Source of the DNA: DASUSF01 sp036375275
GTDB taxonomy: Bacteria > Pseudomonadota > Alphaproteobacteria > Geminicoccales > Geminicoccaceae
Direction: 5' to 3'
NCBI GenBank assembly: GCA_036375275.1
Contig: DASUSF010000360.1
Location: forward strand, 1 to 15,664
Length of the DNA stretch: 15,664 nucleotides
In this document: positions 6,004 to 13,167 of the stretch, one piece after another
Layout: each line of letters starts with the position of its first letter
Numbering within the stretch: position 1 is the first letter of the stretch
The notes under the pieces: model-generated
Seen by the model: only the letters and a program-made list of their open reading frames with translations
What the model was told of the DNA's origin: nothing
Databases searched by the model: none
Program-made: the position numbers and the translations under genes

Positions 6004-7326
6004 TCAGCTCTCGCAGCTGCGCGGCTCGATGCCGTTCTGGTTGGCGTACTCCATGGCGGAGGCTTCGATCATCGGCCGGACCACGTCCTTCATCGGCTCG
6101 ATCCAGTCGGAGATGAACTCCCAGGACTCGCCGTTCCACTGCTGGATCCGGACCGGGTGATCGCCCTCGTGGTCGCGGCACGACACCTTGATCGGCGGCA
6201 TGAACCCCTCGAGGCCGAGCTCGGCCAGGCGCGCCTCGGTGATCTCGAGGTTCTCGAAGCCGTCCCGGATCTGCTCGCCGGTCAGCGGCTGCTCCCCGTG
6301 GATCTCCTGGGCCGCGCGGATCGCCTCGGTGAGGATCACGCCCTGGGTCAGGCCGCGGTTGTAGAGGACCTCGCCGACCTCGTCCCGCGCGGCCGCGCCC
6401 TGGCCGTTGTCGTAGAGGTGGGTGTAGATGTCCTCGTGGACGCCGAACTGGTCGCCCGGAGCGTGGAACGTGCCGCTCTTGTAGCCCGTGGCGGCGGCGC
6501 CGGCCGGCTCGACGTCGGGCTCGGCTCCCGACCACCAGACGCCGATGAACTTCTCCATGGGATAGCCGATCGCGGCCGCCTCCTTGATCGCGGTCGAGTT
6601 CATCACCCCCCAGCCCCACATCAGGACCCAGTCCGGGCGGAGCTGGCGGCCGATCTTCAGCCAGGTCGACTTCTGCTCGAGGCCGGGATGAGCGACCGGG
6701 AACAGCGAGAGCTCGTAGCCGAGGTCGCCGGCCAGCTTCTCGAGGGTCGGGATCGGCTCCTTGCCGTAGGCGCTGTCGTGATAGACGAGGGCGATCTTCT
6801 TGCCCTCGAGGTTCTCCATGCCGCCTTCCTCCTCGCCGATGTACTTGATCATCGCCGTCGCCTGGCTCCAGTAGGTGGCCGGCGGCGTGAAGATGTAGGG
6901 GAAGACGGTGCCGTCGGACGCGTCGGTCCGGCCGTAGCCCATCGAGAAGATCGGGATCTTGTCGGCGGTGGCGCGCTCGATGAGCGCGTAGGTGATGCCC
7001 GTCGACAGCGGCATGAAGGCCGCGGCCCCGGTGGAGCCGCCGTTCTTGAGCCGCTCGTAGCATTCGACGCCACGGTCGTTGTTGTAGGCGGTGTCGCACT
7101 CCTCGAGGTCGAGGCGGACCCCGTTGATCCCGCCGTCACGCTCGTTGACCAGGGCGATGTAGTCGGCGAAGCCGTTGGCGAAGGGGATGCCGTTCGGGGC
7201 GTAGGGGCCGGTCCGGTAGACGAGGCTCGGAATGAACTGCTCGCCCTTGTCCTGCCCCAGGACCATCCCCGTCCCGCCGACCAGCACGGCCGCGCCGAGC
7301 GCGATGCCCGTCGTCCAGGCCTTCAT
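6004..7326 (-). CDS. Periplasmic branched-chain-amino-acid-type substrate-binding protein
   Basis: A 440-residue Peripla_BP_6 (Leu/Ile/Val-binding) family protein that would deliver its ligand to a Liv-type ABC importer. An N-terminal signal peptide (MKAWTTGIALGAAVLVGGTG, cleavage probably near residue 24-25) has no lipobox Cys, so it is soluble in the periplasm. The mature part opens with a strand leading to YRTGPYAPNGIPFANGFADY. It continues with NERDGGINGVRLDLEECDTA (the family NExGGINGxxxxL segment), CYERLKN, PLSTGITYALIERA and KKIALVYHDSAYGKE. Length is slightly above the usual 370-420, as in the subgroup linked to CoA ligases. The ligand may be something other than an amino acid. An ATG start with GGAG sites in the preceding 15 bases and a promoter-like sequence upstream suggest it leads the transcription unit with livF and the following genes. 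Confidence 0.88.
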   Translation of the reverse strand: MKAWTTGIALGAAVLVGGTGMVLGQDKGEQFIPSLVYRTGPYAPNGIPFANGFADYIALVNERDGGINGVRLDLEECDTAYNNDRGVECYERLKNGGSTGAAAFMPLSTGITYALIERATADKIPIFSMGYGRTDASDGTVFPYIFTPPATYWSQATAMIKYIGEEEGGMENLEGKKIALVYHDSAYGKEPIPTLEKLAGDLGYELSLFPVAHPGLEQKSTWLKIGRQLRPDWVLMWGWGVMNSTAIKEAAAIGYPMEKFIGVWWSGAEPDVEPAGAAATGYKSGTFHAPGDQFGVHEDIYTHLYDNGQGAAARDEVGEVLYNRGLTQGVILTEAIRAAQEIHGEQPLTGEQIRDGFENLEITEARLAELGLEGFMPPIKVSCRDHEGDHPVRIQQWNGESWEFISDWIEPMKDVVRPMIEASAMEYANQNGIEPRSCES

Positions 7327-7371
7327 GCTCCGTCTCCCAAGCTCTTTGTCTTGTTCGTCAAGCCAGGAACG

Positions 7372-7400
7372 ACGTTAGTCACACGGGCGACCGCTGACAA
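7372..7400 (-). promoter_or_regulatory. Candidate sigma70-type promoter for the binding-protein operon
   Basis: On the minus strand, TTGTCA (7395-7400) and TAACGT (7372-7377) are separated by exactly 17 bases. The first matches the -35 consensus at five of six positions; the second matches the -10 weakly. The start codon at 7326 would have a leader of roughly 40 bases. The sequence lies in the 99-bp gap after the MoaD-like gene, the widest gap in this gene series, which supports a separate promoter. Confidence 0.4.
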
Positions 7401-7425
7401 GAACAGGCGCGCGGGACGCCGCGGG

Positions 7426-7713
7426 TCAGCCGCCGCTGATCGCGGTGATGATGATCACCTCCGTCCCGGGCGGGAGCGGCGTCTCCAGGGTCGTGCGGCG
7501 CCCGTCGACGAAGACGTTGATGTGGCGGCGGATGCGGGGCGTCGAATCGCAGAGCCGGTCGCGCATCCCCGGCCAGCGCCGGTCCAGCCCGTCGATCACC
7601 TCGCGGACCGTCGCGGCGGACAGCTCGACCCGCCGCTCCGAGCCCGGGAACAGCCGCATGAGGACCGGCGGGAGGGTGACGACGACCGGTCGGGCCGGGG
7701 GCGCTTCGGACAT
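7426..7713 (-). CDS. MoaD/ThiS family small protein with Gly-Gly terminus
   Basis: A 95-residue ubiquitin-like beta-grasp protein. It starts with a strand (VVVTLPPVLMRLFP), has TVREVIDGLDRRWPGMRDRL as the central helix, RRHINVFVDGR as the middle strands and LPPGTEVIIITAISGG at the end, a typical MoaD/ThiS layout. The C-terminal Gly-Gly is the site that is adenylated and converted to thiocarboxylate, or conjugated, in these families. No E1-like MoeB/ThiF, MoaE or ThiG gene lies nearby, so the partner is unknown. The gene starts 24 bases after the stop of the Asp-box protein gene, and the two look like a two-gene unit. A role in molybdopterin or thiamine synthesis cannot be concluded from context; a dedicated sulfur-carrier or protein-tag role is possible. 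Confidence 0.82.
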   Translation of the reverse strand: MSEAPPARPVVVTLPPVLMRLFPGSERRVELSAATVREVIDGLDRRWPGMRDRLCDSTPRIRRHINVFVDGRRTTLETPLPPGTEVIIITAISGG

Positions 7714-7737
7714 CGCGCTTCGTCCCGCCGCGGCGGC

Positions 7738-8820
7738 CTACGCCTCGACCACGAGGGTCTCGACCGAGTAGATCGGCGGCAGGTGCTGCGCGATGCACCG
7801 CCAGCCCTCACCCTCGTCGGCGCTGGCGAACAGCGCGCCCGTGCTGGTGCCGAAGTAGACGCCGGCCGGCTCCAGCCGGTCGGTGGCCATGGCCTGGCGC
7901 AGCACCCCGAAGAAGGTGTTCGCCTGGGGCAGGCCCTCGCGCAGCGCCTCCCAGCTCCCGCCGCCGTCCCGGGTCCGCCAGACCGCGGCCTTGCCCTCGG
8001 GAACGTAGCGACCGGCCACGTCGCCGTTGAGCGGCAGCAGGTAGAGGGTCTCGGGATCGCGCGGATGGACCGCTGCCGGAAAGCCGAAGGTCGAGGGCAG
8101 GCCGGCCTCGATGCTGGCCCATTGCCGCCCGCCGTCGTCGCTCCGATACATGCCGCAGTGGTTCTGCTGGTAGAGCCGGTCCGGCATCCCCGGCGCCATG
8201 ACCAGGCAATGCACGCACTGGCCGACGTCGGGGTAGTTCTGCCCCTCCGGCATGAAGTCGGCGCGGGTGCCGCGGTTGCGGGGCTCGAAGGTGGCGCCGG
8301 CGTCCCCGGTGTGGAACACGCCGGCCGAGGAGATCCCGACCCAGAGCTGGCGCTCGTCCTCGGGGTGGGGGACGAGCGAGTGCAGGATGAGCCCGCCACC
8401 GCCCGGCTGCCATGCCGGCCGCGAGGGATGGTCGCGCAGCCCGGCGACGTGCTCCCACGTGCGCCCGCCGTCGTCGCTCCGGAACAGGCCGGCCGGCTCG
8501 ACGCCGGCATAGAGGCTGCCGTGCGCCGGAGCCAGGGACCAGACGGCCTTCACCGGCTCCTCGCCCGGCTGGTAGGCGAGCCCGGCGCTCGAATGGCTCC
8601 AGGTCGCGCCGAGATCCTCCGACGTCCAGACCGCGGCGCCGAACCACGCGTCCCCGCCGCCGCCATAGATCACGCCGGTCGCGGGATCCGCGATCACGTG
8701 GTTCATCGGCCACGTCTCGCAGAACGGCCCGCGGAGCGCCCAGGACTCTCGTCCGGCGCCGCTCTCGAAGATGAACGCGCCCTTCTTCGTGCCGAGCAGG
8801 ATCAGGACCTTCTTGGCCAC
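7738..8820 (-). CDS. Asp-box (BNR) repeat beta-propeller protein, sialidase-like fold
   Basis: A 360-residue protein with six Asp-box motifs of the pattern S/T-x-D-x-G-x-x-W/F: SEDLGATW (67-74), SDDGGRTW (115-122), TGDAGATF (171-178), SDDGGRQW (227-234), TRDGGGSW (283-290) and a weaker SADEGEGW (333-340). The spacing of about 48-56 residues fits a six-bladed propeller like that of sialidases and photosystem II assembly factors. Sialidase active-site residues such as the Arg triad are not evident, so an enzymatic role is not supported; a binding or scaffold role is as likely. There is no signal peptide, since MAKKVLILLGTKKGAFIF is itself the first strand, so it is probably cytoplasmic. It starts with GTG, with GGAG eight bases upstream. 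The MoaD-like gene follows after 24 bases. Automatic annotations as glycosyl hydrolase or exo-alpha-sialidase should be read with caution. Confidence 0.85.
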   Translation of the reverse strand: MAKKVLILLGTKKGAFIFESGAGRESWALRGPFCETWPMNHVIADPATGVIYGGGGDAWFGAAVWTSEDLGATWSHSSAGLAYQPGEEPVKAVWSLAPAHGSLYAGVEPAGLFRSDDGGRTWEHVAGLRDHPSRPAWQPGGGGLILHSLVPHPEDERQLWVGISSAGVFHTGDAGATFEPRNRGTRADFMPEGQNYPDVGQCVHCLVMAPGMPDRLYQQNHCGMYRSDDGGRQWASIEAGLPSTFGFPAAVHPRDPETLYLLPLNGDVAGRYVPEGKAAVWRTRDGGGSWEALREGLPQANTFFGVLRQAMATDRLEPAGVYFGTSTGALFASADEGEGWRCIAQHLPPIYSVETLVVEA

Positions 8821-8953
8821 GTCGTGTCTCCGCGCCCCCTCCGGCCGCCGGCCCGGGGTGCTCCTGGGTCAGTCCATCGTCGACATCGGTTGAACAGCGT
8901 GGGCACGCCGCGAATTCGATCCGCCGTGCCACGACCCGGCGGCGCCCTTATGA

Positions 8954-8969
8954 TTAACGAAGCGGTTAA
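8954..8969. promoter_or_regulatory. Inverted repeat in AT-rich island upstream of the Asp-box gene
   Basis: TTAAC and GTTAA are separated by six bases. They sit inside a stretch (about 8948-8975) much richer in A and T than anything around it. The island is about 130 bases upstream of the GTG at 8820 and downstream of the MATE gene stop. A GC-rich genome often keeps AT-rich patches for promoters and operators, so this may be the control site of the Asp-box/MoaD-like unit. No clear -35/-10 pair stands out. Confidence 0.3.
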
Positions 8970-9031
8970 ATACGATCGACGACCACGGCCGTCAAGCTCC
9001 TTCGAGCCCCCGGCCGTCGTGGCCGGAGCGC

Positions 9032-10393
9032 TCAGAAAGCGCGGATGTCGCGCCGGGCAATGACCTGGAACCGGCCGGTGAGGAGGATCGCGGACGCGAG
9101 CAGGGCCGTGAACAGGCCCCAGAGCAGGCCCGCGACGCCGAGGTCCTGGACGTGGGCGAGCCAGTAGCAGATCGGAATGCCGAGCACCCAGAACGCGACG
9201 AACTGGAGGCCCATGGTGACCCAGATGTCGGCGGCGCCGCGGAGCGCGCCGACCATGATGCCCTGGCTCGCGTCGACCACGAGGATCCAGGCGGCGATGC
9301 CGAGGCCCGGCACCGCGACCGCGGCGACCGCCGGATCGCTCGTGTAGATCCCGACGATCGGAGGCGCCGCGAACCAGAGCACCGGGGTGAGCGCGAGCAT
9401 GATCGCGACGCCGATCCCGAGGCCCACCCAGCCCGCGCTGGCGAGGCCGTGGCGGTCGCGCCGGCCGACCGCGTTCCCGACCCTGACCCCGGTCGCGGTC
9501 GAGAGCCCGATCGCGAGCATGTAGATCAGGGCCATGACGTTCAGGGTCACCTGGTAGCCGGCGAGCGGGATCTGGCCGAGCCAGCCGGCGAAGGTGGCGG
9601 CGGCGAAGAACGCGCCGTGCTCCATCAGGAACGAGATCGCGAGCGGCCAGCCGAGGCGGACCAGCTTCCGCTCCAGGCGCCAGTAGCCGCGCATCGGGGC
9701 CAACACGCCGTAGCCGTCGCGCGCCGCCATCAGCAGGACGTAGGCGACGATCGTCGCCAGCATGAACCAGCGGGTGAGCGAGGTCGCGAGGGCGGCGCCG
9801 GAAGCGCCCATCTCGAAGAGGCCGAACATCAGCAGCCAGTTCAGGCCGAGGTTCACGAGGTTCGCGACCGCCGTGATCACCATCCCCGGCGTCGAGCGGC
9901 CGATCCCCTCGAGGAAGAGGGTGGTCGAGGTGTAGGCGAGCATCGCCGGCATGCCGTAGGCGAACATCCGGAGCGCGTCGCCGCCGCCGCGCGAGATCGC
10001 CGGGTCCTGGCCGAGCGCGACCAGGATCGCCTCGCCCGGCAGCATGGCGAGGCCGAACAGGCCGCCGGTCACGAGGCCGTTGATCAGCCCGAGGCGCCAG
10101 ATGCGCCCGCACTCGTGCGGCCGCCCGGCGCCATCGGTCTGGGCCGTCAGCACCACGACGCCCATCATCAGGCCGATGCCGACCAGCATGAAGGAGAGCG
10201 ATGGCGCGAGCGAGATGCCGTAGTAGGCGAGCTCCTCGGCGCCGGCCCGGCCGCACATGATGGTGTCGACCGAGGTCATGACCAGCAGGCCGGCGCGCGA
10301 CGCCATGACCGGCCCCGCGAGCCGGAGCGTGCGCCCGACGTGGTCCCTGAGCGGCAGGCGCTGCGGCTCCGCCGCCGGCGCGGCTGTGGCCAC
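9032..10393 (-). CDS. MATE family multidrug efflux transporter
   Basis: A 453-residue inner-membrane protein with about 12 hydrophobic helices in two similar halves, the usual length and shape for MATE (NorM/DinF type) cation-drug antiporters. Family motifs include LAGPVMASRAGLLVMTSVDT and GRAGAEELAYYGIS in the first helices, LMMGVVVLTAQTDGAGR after the second, and GRSTPGMVITAVANLVNLGL in the first half. ATGVRVGNAVGRRDRHGLA in the second half matches the conserved A-x-x-x-x-x-N-x-x-G signature. The start is GTG with GGAGGAG 10-16 bases upstream. The upstream leader includes a run of nine G in the mRNA. Its substrate is unknown. It is transcribed in the same direction as the neighbouring kinase gene but about 120 bases after it, with a palindromic repeat in between, so it probably has its own promoter. 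Confidence 0.92.
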   Translation of the reverse strand: MATAAPAAEPQRLPLRDHVGRTLRLAGPVMASRAGLLVMTSVDTIMCGRAGAEELAYYGISLAPSLSFMLVGIGLMMGVVVLTAQTDGAGRPHECGRIWRLGLINGLVTGGLFGLAMLPGEAILVALGQDPAISRGGGDALRMFAYGMPAMLAYTSTTLFLEGIGRSTPGMVITAVANLVNLGLNWLLMFGLFEMGASGAALATSLTRWFMLATIVAYVLLMAARDGYGVLAPMRGYWRLERKLVRLGWPLAISFLMEHGAFFAAATFAGWLGQIPLAGYQVTLNVMALIYMLAIGLSTATGVRVGNAVGRRDRHGLASAGWVGLGIGVAIMLALTPVLWFAAPPIVGIYTSDPAVAAVAVPGLGIAAWILVVDASQGIMVGALRGAADIWVTMGLQFVAFWVLGIPICYWLAHVQDLGVAGLLWGLFTALLASAILLTGRFQVIARRDIRAF

Positions 10394-10411
10394 CCGCCCG
10401 CTCCTCCGGCT

Positions 10412-10420
10412 CCCCCCCCC
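10412..10420. repeat. C9/G9 homopolymer run in the MATE gene leader
   Basis: Nine C on the plus strand, so nine G in the MATE transcript, begin 19 bases before the GTG start at 10393. Runs of this length are prone to slippage. With the nearby GGAGGAG and GGGCGGG the leader is extremely G-rich and could form a guanine quadruplex near the ribosome site. No functional role is shown. Confidence 0.35.
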
Positions 10421-10433
10421 GGCAGCACTTAGC

Positions 10434-10451
10434 CCGGCGCCGGAGCGCCGG
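10434..10451. terminator. Strong GC hairpin between the kinase and MATE genes
   Basis: CCGGCGC (10434-10440) and GCGCCGG (10445-10451) form a perfect 7-bp stem with a four-base loop. It lies next to the palindromic repeat at 10458-10515 and downstream of the kinase stop. The two hairpins together may end the regulatory operon transcript or shield its 3' end. There is no T-run, so a classical intrinsic terminator is not shown. Confidence 0.3.
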
Positions 10452-10457
10452 CAAGCC

Positions 10458-10515
10458 GGGCGGATTCAGCCGATCGGAACCGCCGGGCGCGGTTCCGTCA
10501 CATCCTGATCCGCTC
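10458..10515. repeat. Second copy of palindromic unit A
   Basis: This 58-bp copy aligns with 464-522. Both share CGGATTCA near one end, CGGAACCG and CGGTTCCGTCA in the middle, and GATCCGCTC then TA at the other end. The loops and spacer bases differ, and some changes keep the arms paired, as expected for a structured repeat. The left end reads GGGCGG rather than GAGCGG and no TA lies outside it, as with unit A in the composite element. The TA at 10516-10517 plus the first element base form the TAG stop of the kinase gene. Confidence 0.7.
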
Positions 10516-11912
10516 TAGCGCGGCAGGCGGATCAGGACCCGCAGCCCGCCCATGCTGGAGTCCTTGAGCTCGATGTCGCCGCCGTGGGCGAGGACGATGT
10601 CGCGGGCGATGGTGAGGCCGAGCCCGACCCCGCCGGTGCTCGGGTTGCGCGACGGGTCGACCCGGGAGAACGGCCGGAACACCTCCTCGCGGCGGTCCTC
10701 CGGGATCCCCGGCCCGTCGTCGTCGACCGCGATCCAGACCTGCTCGCGCTGCATGGTCGCGCGCACGATCACCCGGTCGGCATGGCGGACCGCGTTCTCG
10801 ATCAGGTTGGTGAGGCAGCGGCGGAACGCGACCGGGCGCAGGCTGAGCTCGACCTCGTCCTCGAGCTCGACGGTGATGGCTGCACGCCCGTGGCGGGCCC
10901 GGTCCGCGACCTCCTGGATCAGCGAGCCGAGGTTGGTCGGCTCGATCGCCTCCTGGCCCTCGCCGCGGGCGAAGGCGAGGTAGCCCTCGACCACCTCGGT
11001 CATTTCCTGGACGTCGCTCCTGAGCTCGTCCTGGTCGCTCGGGTCGATCCGGCCGTGCCCGAGCATCTCGAGCTGCAGCTTCATCCTGGTCAGGGGCGTG
11101 CGGAGGTCGTGCGAGACCGCGGCCAGCATCTCGGTCCGCTGGCTGATGTAGCGCAGGATGCGCTTCCGCATCAGGTTGAACGCGGCGCCCGCCTGGCGGA
11201 TCTCGGTCGCGCCCTCGAGCTTGAAGTCGCCGACGTCGCGCCCCTTGCCGAAGTTGTCGGCCGCCCAGGCGAGCCGCCGGATCGGCCGGATCTGCCGGGT
11301 CAGAAAGTAGATCGCGATCACCAGGAGGAGCAGGGACAGGCCGATCATCCAGCCCATGAACACGGTCGTCGTGGTGCTCTCGACGCGCTTGCGCTCCGCC
11401 AGCACCCGGAGCAGCCCGTCGTCCATCTGGACGTAGATCGCGACCCTGCTGGGCAGGCCGACCGGCCGGGTGTCGATCGCGAAGGCGCGCTCCAGCTCCC
11501 GCTCGAAGGTGCGGTAGAGCGTCTGGTCGAGCCGGCTGTCCGGCAGGATCCCGCTCAGGAGCACCGCGTCCGCGAGCCGCCCGCCGGGCTCGAGCGAGAG
11601 GGCGAAGCCCAGATGGCTGCGGGCGAGATCGAGAGCGGCGGTCCGCTCCTCGGGCGTCTCGGCGCGCTCCAGCAGCTCCACCAGCAGCCCGACCTCGCCG
11701 GCGAGGCCGTTGGCGAGCCAGCGGGTGATCGTGTCCCAGTGCCGTTCGTAGAAGATGTAGGCGAGGACCGCCTGGAGGATCAGGATCGGCAGCAGCACGA
11801 TCAGCAGCGAGCGGCCGAACAGGGTGCGCGGCATGATCCGCCTGAGCCACGGCTCCCGCGGCCATGGCAGCGCGAGGCGGAAGGGGAGCTTAGCCGCCGG
11901 TCCGGAGAACAT
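10515..11912 (-). CDS. EnvZ-type sensor histidine kinase
   Basis: A 465-residue inner-membrane sensor that would phosphorylate the response regulator encoded just upstream. It has a membrane helix (about 36-54), a periplasmic sensing region (about 55-185), a second helix (186-205) and a HAMP segment (about 206-258). The H-box AAVSHDLRTPLTRMKLQLEM has the phospho-acceptor His268. The N-box is NLIENAVRHA (369-378), and the G-boxes are DDDGPGIP (397-404) and GGVGLGLTIA (427-436). The ATG lies inside the response-regulator gene, overlapping it by 23 bases, so the two are translationally coupled. EnvZ family members often respond to osmotic or envelope conditions; the signal here is unknown. The C-terminus RVLIRLPR looks family-typical, but its TAG is formed by the edge of a palindromic repeat, so the original tail may have been slightly different. 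Confidence 0.92.
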   Translation of the reverse strand: MFSGPAAKLPFRLALPWPREPWLRRIMPRTLFGRSLLIVLLPILILQAVLAYIFYERHWDTITRWLANGLAGEVGLLVELLERAETPEERTAALDLARSHLGFALSLEPGGRLADAVLLSGILPDSRLDQTLYRTFERELERAFAIDTRPVGLPSRVAIYVQMDDGLLRVLAERKRVESTTTTVFMGWMIGLSLLLLVIAIYFLTRQIRPIRRLAWAADNFGKGRDVGDFKLEGATEIRQAGAAFNLMRKRILRYISQRTEMLAAVSHDLRTPLTRMKLQLEMLGHGRIDPSDQDELRSDVQEMTEVVEGYLAFARGEGQEAIEPTNLGSLIQEVADRARHGRAAITVELEDEVELSLRPVAFRRCLTNLIENAVRHADRVIVRATMQREQVWIAVDDDGPGIPEDRREEVFRPFSRVDPSRNPSTGGVGLGLTIARDIVLAHGGDIELKDSSMGGLRVLIRLPR

Positions 11913-12588
11913 AGCCTTCGCCGCGCCGGGTCAGGAGGTAGCGGGGCTGCTTCGGGTCGGCCTCGATCTTGCGCCTGAGGCGCGCGATCTGGACGTCGAC
12001 GGCGCGGTCCGAGGTCGCCATGCGGCCGAGCTCGCCGAGCCGCTGCCGGCTGAGCGGCAGCCCCGGCTCCCGCGCCAGCGCGCCGAGCAGCAGGAGTTCG
12101 GTTTCGGTAAGGTGGACGAGCTCATCGTCGCGCCGGAGCTGCTGCCGCGCCGGCTCGAAGACGAACGGTCCGAAGCGCACCGGCCCCGGCTCCACCGCGG
12201 CCGGGCTCACCCGGCGGAGGATGGTCCCGATCCGGAGCAGGAGCTCGCGCGGGTCGAACGGCTTGACCAGGTAGTCGTCCGCACCGGCGGCGAGCCCGCT
12301 GACCCGGTCCTCGGTCTCGCCCCGCGCCGTGAGCAGCAGGATCGGCAGCGTCGCGTCCTGGCGCAGCTCGCCGGTCAGGCTGACCCCGTCCTGCCCCGGC
12401 ATCATGACGTCGAGGATCATGAGGTCGACCGCGAAGCTCTTCAGTGCCTGCTTGGCCTCGAGCGCGTCCGCCGCCGTGGTGACGTGATAGCCGCGCTCGG
12501 TGAGGAAGCGCTGCAGCAGGCGCCGCAGCCGCTGGTCGTCGTCGACCACGAGGACGTGACGGCCTTCGCCGGGCGGAGCCTGGTCCAT
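11890..12588 (-). CDS. petR: OmpR-family response regulator (PetR-like)
   Basis: A 232-residue regulator with an N-terminal receiver domain and a C-terminal OmpR/PhoB winged helix. The acidic pocket is DDD (16-18), the phosphorylated Asp is at 60 in LMILDVMMPGQDG, Thr87 sits in LLLTARGE and Lys109 in DDYLVKPFDP. The DNA-binding domain includes LTETELLLLGALAREPG, SRQRLGELG and RAVDVQIARLRRKIE, followed by YLLTRRGEGYVL. It lies four bases after a MarR-type gene and overlaps the kinase gene. A MarR protein paired with an OmpR regulator matches the petP-petR pair of Rhodobacter, where these genes are tied to cytochrome bc1 gene expression and viability. The symbol rests on this layout and on length, and is tentative; the petABC genes are not in view. 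Confidence 0.9.
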   Translation of the reverse strand: MDQAPPGEGRHVLVVDDDQRLRRLLQRFLTERGYHVTTAADALEAKQALKSFAVDLMILDVMMPGQDGVSLTGELRQDATLPILLLTARGETEDRVSGLAAGADDYLVKPFDPRELLLRIGTILRRVSPAAVEPGPVRFGPFVFEPARQQLRRDDELVHLTETELLLLGALAREPGLPLSRQRLGELGRMATSDRAVDVQIARLRRKIEADPKQPRYLLTRRGEGYVLRTGG

Positions 12589-12592
12589 GGGA

Positions 12593-13105
12593 TCAGGCCC
12601 GCCCCGGCAGACGCCGGCGATCGCGCTCGTCGAGCAGGCCGAGCAGGACCTCGTGGTACCCGGCCACCGCCTGCGCCCCGGCGGCGCGGTAGGCCGCCGC
12701 GATCCGCCGGCGCAGCCGGACGTTGAGCTGCTCGTCGAGCTCGCGGCCCTGCTCGGTCAGGTGGATCGGGCGCTGACGGCGGTCGCGCCGGTCGGAGCGG
12801 CGCTCGATCAGACCCTGCTGCTCGAGCTCCTTGAGCAGCCGCGACAGGCTCTGCTTGGTCAGCTGGACGACGTCCTGGAGCTTCGCCATGGTGATCCCGG
12901 GCTGGCGCGAGACGACGTGCAGCAGGCGCTGGTGATTGCGGTTCAGCCCCAGGGTCGCCAGCCGGCGGTCGGGCCCGGCGAGCAGGGCGCGGTAGGCCGC
13001 GTCGAGCAGCTCGAGACCCCGTTCGAGCTCGTCGTCGCGCAGGAACAGCGGGTTCGGGGCGCTGCCCGCGATGCGCGGCGAAGGTGTGCTCACGTTGACA
13101 CTCAT
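12593..13105 (-). CDS. petP: MarR-family transcriptional regulator (PetP-like)
   Basis: A 170-residue dimeric winged-helix protein. The helix-turn-helix is PGITMAKLQDVVQLTKQSLS (69-88) followed by RLLKELEQQGLIER, and the wing is RRDRRQRPIHLTEQGREL (106-123), all standard for MarR. The N-terminal 25 residues are probably flexible. It is the first gene of the three-gene operon with the response regulator and kinase and is divergent from ilvE across 62 bases. It may control its own operon, ilvE, or both; this is inferred from position. Similar MarR/OmpR pairs in purple bacteria are named PetP and PetR, and the length (170 versus about 167 recalled) agrees. No small-molecule ligand can be guessed. 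The ATG has only a weak ribosome site upstream. Confidence 0.88.
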   Translation of the reverse strand: MSVNVSTPSPRIAGSAPNPLFLRDDELERGLELLDAAYRALLAGPDRRLATLGLNRNHQRLLHVVSRQPGITMAKLQDVVQLTKQSLSRLLKELEQQGLIERRSDRRDRRQRPIHLTEQGRELDEQLNVRLRRRIAAAYRAAGAQAVAGYHEVLLGLLDERDRRRLPGRA

Positions 13106-13124
13106 GACGCTCAGATGCTAGGCA
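13095..13124 (+). promoter_or_regulatory. Candidate ilvE promoter overlapping the start of the MarR gene
   Basis: A perfect TTGACA (13095-13100) is followed after 18 bases by TAGGCA (13119-13124), a poor -10 match. The predicted transcript would begin about 35-40 bases before the ilvE ATG. The -35 lies within the first codons of the divergent MarR gene, so a MarR dimer bound there could control both directions. The weak -10 keeps confidence low. Confidence 0.32.
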
Positions 13125-13167
13125 GACTGCCGCTTTCCACCCTCTTTCGCCTCGAAAGGCAGCGGCC

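Noticed and set aside
6849..7139. CRISPR-like or repeat-rich appearance of Ser/Thr/Arg-rich overlapping frames
   Set aside because: No direct repeats with regular spacing were seen here or anywhere else in the window.
7738..8820. Annotation as an active sialidase
   Set aside because: Only the Asp-box fold signature is visible; no Arg triad or nucleophile arrangement could be recognised.
5917..9063. A 1048-residue open frame on the plus strand
   Set aside because: It is antisense to five clearly recognisable genes and shows no family motifs; long antisense frames are expected at this base composition.
9152..10432. A 426-residue plus-strand frame antisense to the MATE gene
   Set aside because: It is rich in Glu/His/Arg/Ala without domain signature, while the minus strand encodes an unmistakable transporter.
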